Source: Desulfofustis sp.
GTDB lineage: Bacteria > Desulfobacterota > Desulfobulbia > Desulfobulbales > Desulfocapsaceae
Length of the DNA: 7,099 nt
Direction: 5' to 3'
Assembly (NCBI GenBank): GCA_030604345.1
Contig: JAUVWB010000076.1
Location: 1-7,099, forward strand
In this document: positions 1 to 4,024 of the stretch, one piece after another
How the letters are laid out: each line of letters starts with the position of its first letter
Numbering within the stretch: position 1 is the stretch's first letter
Notes under the pieces: model-generated
Seen by the model: the letters and a program-made list of their open reading frames with translations, nothing else
Databases searched by the model: none
Told to the model about the DNA's origin: nothing
Translations under genes and position numbers: made by a program

Positions 1-683
1 ATCGTTTTATGCTGACCGACGGCAGCGAACTCATGGTGGACAACCCGGCACACTTTCCCGATCCGTCGAAAATTTCCCGCACCGAAGAACCGTACATCCG
101 GGCCTCCATCCTCATTCCGGAACGATACATGGGCGTGGTCATGACCCTGTGCATGGAACGACGGAGCGAGAACACCAAATATCACTACCCGACCCCCGGC
201 CGAATCGAATTCACCTGCGAGCTGCCGTTGGCCGAGGTGATCTATGATTTTTACGACCGGCTCAAATCGATTACCCAGGGCTATGGATCGTTTGATTACG
301 AGATGCTCGATTATCGTCCCAGCGATCTGGTGAAGTTGGATATTCTGGTCAACGGCGAGGTGGTCGACGCCTTGTCGCAATTGGTGCATCGATCAAACGC
401 CAGGGCAAGGGGATTGAGCGCCTGCGAGCAACTGAAAGAGGAAATTCCCCGGCAGCTTTTCAAAATCGCCATCCAAGCGGCAATCGGCAACAACATCATT
501 GCTCGGACCACTGTCTCGGCGTTACGTAAGGACGTGACCGCTAAATGTTATGGTGGTGATATCACGAGGAAAAGAAAACTGCTGGAAAAGCAGAAGGCGG
601 GTAAAACACGGAGGAAGACGGTGGGCAACGTAGACATTCCTCAGAGCGCTTTTCTTGCCGTCTTGAAACGCGATGCCGGCTGA
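1..683 (+). CDS. lepA: Elongation factor 4 (LepA), 3' part only
   Basis: This is the C-terminal part of LepA/EF4, a ribosome-bound translational GTPase that back-translocates or remodels stalled ribosomes and acts at the membrane or in the cytosol. The reading frame is open from base 3, so the start and the G domain lie outside the window; about 226 residues of a usual ~600 are visible. The visible part begins in the domain V-like (EF-G C-terminal) fold with [16 protein letters not shown]. It then passes into the LepA-specific C-terminal domain: [17 protein letters not shown], the IAIQAAIG segment, and the basic stretch [20 protein letters not shown], which matches the family nearly residue for residue. 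It ends with the usual GNVDIPQ-AFLAVL tail, so the 3' end is intact. The ATG at base 9 is internal, not the start. A stem-loop overlaps the stop codon. The next gene is convergent. Identity is very secure. Confidence 0.97.
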   Translation, partial: RFMLTDGSELMVDNPAHFPDPSKISRTEEPYIRASILIPERYMGVVMTLCMERRSENTKYHYPTPGRIEFTCELPLAEVIYDFYDRLKSITQGYGSFDYEMLDYRPSDLVKLDILVNGEVVDALSQLVHRSNARARGLSACEQLKEEIPRQLFKIAIQAAIGNNIIARTTVSALRKDVTAKCYGGDITRKRKLLEKQKAGKTRRKTVGNVDIPQSAFLAVLKRDAG

Positions 684-705
684 GGTTGCCTGCACCTGGC
701 TGGCA
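674..705 (+). terminator. Stem-loop across the lepA stop codon, possible 3'-end hairpin
   Basis: In the + strand RNA, TGCCGGCT (674-681) plus AGGT (683-686) pair with ACCTGGCTGGCA (694-705). This gives about 12 base pairs including two G-U pairs and one bulged G, around a 7-base loop. The lepA stop codon (681-683) sits in the stem. No U-tract follows, so it is not a classic intrinsic terminator. It may protect the mRNA 3' end or assist Rho-dependent ending. The pairing is read by eye, not folded. Confidence 0.4.
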
Positions 706-708
706 TAC

Positions 709-758
709 TGCCTGCTCAGTAGCGATCGCCGGCCAGGCCGGCAGGCATCCGGCCGGCC
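709..758. repeat. GC-rich nested inverted repeats between convergent genes
   Basis: Several inverted repeats overlap in the gap between lepA and the convergent two-CW gene. TGCCTGC (709-715) pairs with GCAGGCA (741-747). GCCGGCC-A-GGCCGGC is a 15-base odd palindrome (728-742). GGCCGGC (736-742) can also pair with GCCGGCC (752-758) across a 9-base loop. The octamer GCGATCGC lies at 722-729. Because the repeats are symmetrical they could act as a two-way transcription end point for both converging genes, but no T-run is present on either strand. Alternatively this could be one copy of a dispersed palindromic element, which cannot be tested from one window. Confidence 0.45.
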
Positions 759-763
759 CCGGG

Positions 764-1036
764 TTAATGGTCAACCCTGCCGCGATACGGCAGAATCATC
801 GAGCTGATGTCGATCCCCTTGCGGATCATGATCTGCTCCATCTCCTGGCGTGACAAAATACACTCTTCCTGCCGCGACAGGTAGACGATGCAATCCTGGC
901 AGATATTGAATGCGGCGCGGTCCACTTCACTGAACAGATCCCAGCAGTTCTTGTGCGGATTCAGCTTGGCAGGGCATTCCTTGTCTTCGGCGCAGTTCAT
1001 GATGATCCAGCAGGGAAGGTGCGAGAAGGGTGACAT
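764..1036 (-). CDS. Small two-CW-type cysteine-rich protein
   Basis: A 90-residue protein with no signal peptide or membrane segment, so probably cytosolic. Its N-terminal half carries the spaced pattern Cys9-Trp10, Cys15, Cys21-Pro22, Cys31-Trp32, Cys46 and Cys49, with a further Cys59. This resembles the two-CW domain of small proteins common in Desulfobacterota and related anaerobes: two Cys-Trp pairs plus later cysteines, presumably a zinc or other metal site. The C-terminal third is a charged, probably helical tail (about residues 53-82) without cysteines. The start is well supported: AGGAGA lies at 1045-1050 with an 8-base spacer, and a sigma70-like promoter lies just upstream at 1080-1108. 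The gene stands alone, convergent to lepA. The function of this family is not established and no reaction is proposed. It could be a metal-binding adaptor or regulatory protein. Confidence 0.8.
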   Translation of the reverse strand: MSPFSHLPCWIIMNCAEDKECPAKLNPHKNCWDLFSEVDRAAFNICQDCIVYLSRQEECILSRQEMEQIMIRKGIDISSMILPYRGRVDH

Positions 1037-1079
1037 GGTTCATCTCTCCTATACGAGGGTCCGGTAGCGATGAACTGCG

Positions 1080-1108
1080 ATTCTAATGTATTGATTGGTT
1101 CTGTTCAA
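1080..1108 (-). promoter_or_regulatory. Sigma70-like promoter of the two-CW gene
   Basis: Read on the - strand, TTGAAC (1103-1108) is followed after exactly 17 bases by TAGAAT (1080-1085). That is four of six and five of six matches to the -35 and -10 consensus. Transcription would start near 1073, giving a leader of about 37 bases that includes the AGGAGA ribosome site. The fit and placement are good. No experiment is available. Confidence 0.6.
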
Positions 1109-1207
1109 GAGATTTTACCAGAAGAGCAGAGAGGTAAGCGCCGCCCCTGAACAAAAGCCTTTCAATCCGCGCACAAAAGCACAAGAAAATCTAGTGTGCA
1201 AATTGTG

Positions 1208-1236
1208 CGCGCCTTGAGCATGACGATCAAGGCGCG
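1208..1236 (-). terminator. Hairpin over the engB stop codon, probable end of the his-engB transcript
   Basis: CGCGCCTTGA (1208-1217) and TCAAGGCGCG (1227-1236) form a perfect 10-base-pair stem around a 9-base loop. The engB stop codon (TGA on the - strand, 1227-1229) lies inside the stem. On the - strand the stem is followed by CACAATTTGC, only a short T-run, so an intrinsic terminator is plausible but weak. There is no T-run for + strand transcription. The position at the end of a three-gene operon supports a terminator or RNA-end stabiliser. Confidence 0.55.
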
Positions 1237-1823
1237 TGTGAGCCTTCCACAAGCTTTTGGATTTTTTCAAGAAGCAGATCTCTGCCCAGGCGATTCATCG
1301 ATGAGAAGACCACACGATCGGCGCTGCCGATGCCATGACCGGCGTCGAGAAGAGCCGCCTGTCTGGATCGTTCGTTGCCGGACAACTTGTCGGCCTTGGT
1401 GTAGACGGCAAGAAAAGGGATGGATTGGCGGCGAAGCCAGTGGAGAAGCTCGGTGTCGAGCTGTTTGACACCGTGTCGCAGGTCCATGATGACGACGACC
1501 CCGGCCAGCTGTTTTCTGGTTTCCAGATAAGCGGAGATCAGTTTGCCCCAGGAAAAGCGCTGCTCCTTGCCCACCTTGGCATATCCATACCCGGGAAGGT
1601 CGACGAAATACATCGACTGCTGGACCAGAAAGAAGTTGAGGCCGGTGGTCTTGCCCGGACGGGAACTCACCTTGGCCAGCTGCTTTCGATTGAGAAGCGT
1701 GTTTAGAAGACTGGACTTGCCCACGTTGGAGCGACCGGCGAAGGCAATCTCCGGCAATTCGTCGGCCGGCAACTGATCGAGACGATACGCACTGATGACA
1801 AACGTTGTCTCGAGGTATTCCAT
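1227..1823 (-). CDS. engB: Ribosome biogenesis GTPase EngB (YihA/YsxC)
   Basis: A 198-residue TRAFAC-class GTPase of the EngB/YsxC/YihA family, which binds GTP and takes part in assembly of the large ribosomal subunit in the cytosol. All nucleotide-binding motifs are visible: G1 GRSNVGKS (30-37), G2 threonines in RPGKTTG (55-61), G3 DLPGYGYAKV (75-84), G4 TKAD (142-145), and a G5-like SSM (174-176). The length matches the family, including the short C-terminal helix. It is the last gene of the hisI-hisG-engB run, only 4 bases after the hisG stop codon. The only Shine-Dalgarno-like run before it (AAGG, 1836-1839 on the - strand) is weak and 12 bases away. I infer that its translation is coupled to hisG. 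A hairpin overlaps its stop codon. Identity is secure. Confidence 0.96.
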   Translation of the reverse strand: MEYLETTFVISAYRLDQLPADELPEIAFAGRSNVGKSSLLNTLLNRKQLAKVSSRPGKTTGLNFFLVQQSMYFVDLPGYGYAKVGKEQRFSWGKLISAYLETRKQLAGVVVIMDLRHGVKQLDTELLHWLRRQSIPFLAVYTKADKLSGNERSRQAALLDAGHGIGSADRVVFSSMNRLGRDLLLEKIQKLVEGSHAP

Positions 1824-1827
1824 GAGC

Positions 1828-2700
1828 TCAGATGACCTTGTTCAACGGGTATTCGATGATGCCCTGGGCGCCCCTGGCGATCAAACGGGGAATGAGATCG
1901 CGGACGATATCCTCGGAGACGACGGTCTCCACCGAGAACCAGTTGGATTGATACAAATGGGCGATGGTGGGAGCGTTGATACTGGGCAGGATGTCAACCA
2001 CCTGATCGAGATCCTTGTCCTCGACGTTCATCTTCAGCCCGACGATCCGGTCGGCTCTGAGGGCGCCTTGCAACAGCAGGGAGATATTCTCGATTTTTTG
2101 CCGTTTCCACGGGTCAGCCCAGGATTGCTTATTGGCGATCAACTGGGTGTTGGACTCCATCAGCTCGTGAATAATGCGCAAACCGTGCGCCCGAATGGTG
2201 CTCTCGGTCTCGGTAACCTCGACGATGGCATCGGCCAGTCCCGAGACGACCTTGGCCTCGGTCGCTCCCCAGGAGAATTCAATGGACACGTCGATTCCGC
2301 GGGACTCGAAAAAGCGTCTGGTCACGTTGACCAGTTCCGTGGCGATCCTTTTCCCCTGCAACTCCTCGATGGTCCTGATGCCGGAGTCGCCGGCCACGGC
2401 AATCACCCAACGGGTCGGTTTGTTGCTCACCTTGGAATAGATCAGATCGGCGACGATCACCGCATCTGACCCGTTTTCCAGCGTCCAGTCCTTGCCGGTA
2501 ATACCGGCATCGAGCATGCCCCCTTCGATGTAGCGGGACATCTCCTGGGGCCGACAGATGGAACAATCCAACTCGGGATCGTCTATTTTGGGGAAATAAT
2601 TGCGGGCGGCGGGCTTGATCAACCAGCCGGCTTTTTCGAACAGCTCAATGGTGGCCTTTTCCAAACTGCCCTTCGGCAATCCCAATTTCAGAATATTCAT
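1828..2700 (-). CDS. hisG: ATP phosphoribosyltransferase HisG, long form
   Basis: Catalyses the first step of histidine synthesis, ATP + PRPP to phosphoribosyl-ATP + PPi, in the cytosol. The 290-residue protein is the long form. Its periplasmic-binding-like catalytic lobes (about 1-210, with GLPKGSL at 7-13, AGITGKDW at 65-72 and SWGATEAKVVSGLADAIVE at 143-161) are followed by the regulatory HisG_C domain (about 215-290: LLLQGALRA, LPSINAPTIAHL, ARGAQGI). Long forms are typically feedback-inhibited by histidine and need no HisZ. ATG at 2700 is chosen over a TTG at 2706 because GGGAG (2707-2711) lies 6 bases upstream and would overlap the TTG; the ATG also matches the usual family start. Odd point: the PRPP-binding loop reads TETEST (163-168), with Glu166 where the canonical STG[AT]T loop has Gly. 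The gene sits between hisI (48-base gap) and engB (4-base gap), evidently one operon. Confidence 0.96.
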   Translation of the reverse strand: MNILKLGLPKGSLEKATIELFEKAGWLIKPAARNYFPKIDDPELDCSICRPQEMSRYIEGGMLDAGITGKDWTLENGSDAVIVADLIYSKVSNKPTRWVIAVAGDSGIRTIEELQGKRIATELVNVTRRFFESRGIDVSIEFSWGATEAKVVSGLADAIVEVTETESTIRAHGLRIIHELMESNTQLIANKQSWADPWKRQKIENISLLLQGALRADRIVGLKMNVEDKDLDQVVDILPSINAPTIAHLYQSNWFSVETVVSEDIVRDLIPRLIARGAQGIIEYPLNKVI

Positions 2701-2706
2701 GGACAA

Positions 2707-2711
2707 CTCCC
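2707..2711 (-). promoter_or_regulatory. Ribosome binding site fixing the hisG start
   Basis: GGGAG on the - strand lies 6 bases before ATG at 2698-2700. The alternative TTG at 2704-2706 sits directly against it, so the ATG is the real start. Confidence 0.7.
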
Positions 2712-2748
2712 ACGGGACGGAGGCTCTTAGATGGTATATGACAACTGA

Positions 2749-3129
2749 TTATCTCTGGTACACGGTCTCCGGATCAAAAACCCGCTCGCCGATGACCTGC
2801 AGGTCGTCCCCCTCGAGCCTGCGGTAGAAGCAGGACTGATATCCCTCGTGGCATGCGGCACCGCCACGCTGTTCGACGAGATAGAGGACCGTATCCGCAT
2901 CACAGTCGATGCGCACCTCTCGCACCAGTTGCACGTGCCCCGACGTCTCCCCCTTTTTCCAAAGCTTTTTTCTGGACCTGCTCCAGTAATGGGCGTGACC
3001 GGTACGTACGGTTTGCTCGAGCGCCTCACGGTTCACATAGGCAAGCATCAGCACGGTACCACTGGCTGCGTCCTGGACAATGGCCGGCACCAGCCCGTCC
3101 GGCGATTTATCGAAGTTAATGGTTACCAT
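2749..3129 (-). CDS. hisI: Phosphoribosyl-AMP cyclohydrolase HisI
   Basis: Opens the adenine ring of phosphoribosyl-AMP to give ProFAR, the third step of histidine synthesis, in the cytosol as a metal-dependent homodimer. The 126-residue protein is the stand-alone cyclohydrolase with no HisE pyrophosphohydrolase domain attached. Key segments: [12 protein letters not shown] (6-20), LMLAYVN (27-33), [18 protein letters not shown] (47-64), and DCDAD (75-79) with [11 protein letters not shown] (93-103). By family precedent Asp75, Asp77 and Asp79 bind magnesium, while Cys76, Cys93 and Cys100 bind zinc; all are present. The start at 3129 is the only sensible one: no ATG, GTG or TTG lies upstream in frame before a stop at 3177. 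However, no good ribosome site is visible; GGAG is about 19 bases away. It is the first gene of the operon, driven by the promoter at 3221-3249. Confidence 0.95.
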   Translation of the reverse strand: MVTINFDKSPDGLVPAIVQDAASGTVLMLAYVNREALEQTVRTGHAHYWSRSRKKLWKKGETSGHVQLVREVRIDCDADTVLYLVEQRGGAACHEGYQSCFYRRLEGDDLQVIGERVFDPETVYQR

Positions 3130-3193
3130 GGTAATTGCGGCGATATTGCTCCGAGAACGGAATATCCCTTTACATCAGAGAGAATGACATAAC

Positions 3194-3208
3194 CGGTCGT
3201 GTCGACCG
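3194..3208 (-). other. Small hairpin near the predicted 5' end of the hisI mRNA
   Basis: CGGTCG (3194-3199) and CGACCG (3203-3208) form a perfect 6-base-pair stem with a 3-base loop. The predicted transcription start is near 3214, so the hairpin would lie within the first 20 bases of the hisI-hisG-engB RNA. It may slow 5'-end decay. Sequence symmetry is certain; function is inferred. Confidence 0.4.
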
Positions 3209-3220
3209 ATCCGGGGGCCT

Positions 3221-3249
3221 ACAATATGAGGATGCTTTCATTTTGTCAA
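3221..3249 (-). promoter_or_regulatory. Sigma70-like promoter of hisI-hisG-engB
   Basis: On the - strand, a perfect TTGACA -35 box (3244-3249) is followed after exactly 17 bases by TATTGT (3221-3226, four of six matches to TATAAT). Transcription would start near 3214, leaving a leader of about 85 bases before hisI. The leader holds no histidine-rich reading frame, so no classic his attenuator is evident. It lies back to back with the promoter at 3268-3296. Confidence 0.7.
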
Positions 3250-3267
3250 GAAATCGACCAAGAAAAT

Positions 3268-3296
3268 TTGACACCATCTCCAGGAGCCACTAGTAT
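3268..3296 (+). promoter_or_regulatory. Sigma70-like promoter of the FKBP gene
   Basis: A perfect TTGACA (3268-3273) is followed after exactly 17 bases by TAGTAT (3291-3296, four of six matches to TATAAT). The start would be near 3303, giving a leader of about 127 bases before the ATG at 3430. The only structure I see in that leader is a weak 5-base-pair hairpin (CGGCA 3336-3340 with TGCCG 3347-3351). Its -35 box is 18 bases from that of the oppositely directed hisI promoter. Confidence 0.65.
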
Positions 3297-3420
3297 TGTC
3301 GCGGCCCACGGGACTCGGCACCGATCACCGGTAACCGGCAGCCGCTTGCCGTCCACCTCACGATAAACGCCGTAGTTCCACCATGCAAACAGATATATTT
3401 CTTAAGGTACTGAGCAGGAT

Positions 3421-3424
3421 GGAG
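3421..3424 (+). promoter_or_regulatory. Ribosome binding site fixing the FKBP start
   Basis: GGAG lies 5 bases before ATG at 3430-3432. A longer frame could begin at GTG 3424, but that codon shares its first base with this site, so the ATG is preferred. Confidence 0.65.
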
Positions 3425-3429
3425 TGTTT

Positions 3430-3882
3430 ATGACTAAGGTAGAAATAAAACAACGCGACCGCGTCACCCTGGCCGTCGTCGGCAAACTCGATAACGGGGC
3501 ACTGTTCTATGAAGTTACCCCACAAGAGCCGCTGGTCGTCGAGCTTGGCGACAACCAGCTTCCCCCTTCGGTGGAGACCGCGCTGATCGGCATGGGCGTT
3601 GGGGAGACCCGTAAAATCCGCATCGATCCCGACGAAGGCTATGGCCCGCGCCTCAAGGATCTGCTGCACGAGGTGCCACGGCAAACCATCGAAAAGCGGT
3701 TTGCGCCGAAGTCCGGAATGGTCATCTCACAGCAGGTGGAGCGGGACGGGAAAAAGTGCATCGTGCCGGCGACAATCATCGAAGTAAACGAAGAGACCGT
3801 GGTGATCGACTACAATCACCCGCTGGCCGGCCACCACCTCACCTACGAACTGACGGTACTCGCCGTTGAGGAACCGGCCTGA
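3430..3882 (+). CDS. SlyD-type FKBP peptidyl-prolyl cis-trans isomerase
   Basis: A 150-residue cytosolic prolyl isomerase and chaperone of the two-domain SlyD class; no signal peptide or membrane segment is visible. The FKBP fold is split: residues about 4-74 (VTLAVVGKLDNG, PLVVELGDNQLPPSVETALIGM, DEGYGPR) and 126-150 (DYNHPLAGHHLTYELTVLAV) flank an insert-in-flap chaperone domain (about 75-125, LLHEVPR through IIEVNEETVVI). Unlike E. coli SlyD it ends right after the FKBP fold with no histidine/cysteine-rich metal tail. Tyr71 of the EGYG motif is kept, but the segment usually like LFDES or LVDES reads LFYEV, so Tyr27 replaces the conserved active-site aspartate; Glu28 is adjacent. Isomerase activity may be low, with chaperone activity kept (inference). 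ATG 3430 is chosen over GTG 3424 on the ribosome site. The gene is divergent from hisI and 142 bases before cheA. No symbol is given because family-level naming (slyD or fkpB-like) is ambiguous. Confidence 0.9.
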   Translation: MTKVEIKQRDRVTLAVVGKLDNGALFYEVTPQEPLVVELGDNQLPPSVETALIGMGVGETRKIRIDPDEGYGPRLKDLLHEVPRQTIEKRFAPKSGMVISQQVERDGKKCIVPATIIEVNEETVVIDYNHPLAGHHLTYELTVLAVEEPA

Positions 3883-3954
3883 AACCGGAACTGGAATCAC
3901 CCTGCAGCGTCCGGTCCGATTGTCCGCAACGCCTCATAAGCGGCGAAAAAAACC

Positions 3955-3984
3955 TGTACATTAGCAAAGCCGTATGTATAGAAT
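3955..3984 (+). promoter_or_regulatory. Possible promoter of the cheA gene
   Basis: TGTACA (3955-3960, four of six matches) and TAGAAT (3979-3984, five of six) are 18 bases apart in an AT-rich patch 40 bases before cheA. The -10 box is good and the -35 box is poor. No sigma28-type motif is seen. The hairpin-like bases just before it (near 3930-3947) are followed by A-residues rather than T, so there is no clear terminator separating the FKBP gene. cheA could also be reached by read-through. Confidence 0.35.
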
Positions 3985-4013
3985 TATGTGATTACCATAA
4001 CCATTCTCGTTGC

Positions 4014-4018
4014 AGGGG
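4014..4018 (+). promoter_or_regulatory. Ribosome binding site fixing the cheA start
   Basis: AGGGG lies 6 bases before ATG at 4025-4027. The frame could extend to TTG 4010, but that codon lies upstream of this site and has no site of its own. ATG also gives the typical CheA start MHIEDDEILQGFIEESLEHL. Confidence 0.65.
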
Positions 4019-4024
4019 TGCCGT

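Noticed and set aside
722..729. GCGATCGC octamer, the cyanobacterial HIP1 sequence, as a lineage clue
   Set aside because: A single copy noticed in the intergenic block; HIP1 signals lineage only when highly repeated, and the gene content does not suggest cyanobacteria.
1795..2469. Frame of 224 codons on the + strand opposite hisG
   Set aside because: hisG on the - strand explains the sequence fully; the + strand product has no known fold signature.
3170..3190. Seven-codon reading frame (including stop, MSFSLM) in the hisI leader, - strand, as a possible his attenuator peptide
   Set aside because: It has no histidine codons and no ribosome site, and no terminator/antiterminator pair follows.
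3925..3952. CGCC/GGCG hairpin followed by seven A residues between the FKBP gene and cheA, as a terminator
   Set aside because: The homopolymer run is A on the + strand, so the RNA would not end in U. On the - strand the T-run precedes the stem. The stem is also only about four base pairs.
4010..4024. TTG at 4010 as the cheA start
   Set aside because: It lies upstream of the AGGGG ribosome site for ATG 4025 and adds residues (TTG-QGCR) not typical of CheA N-termini.
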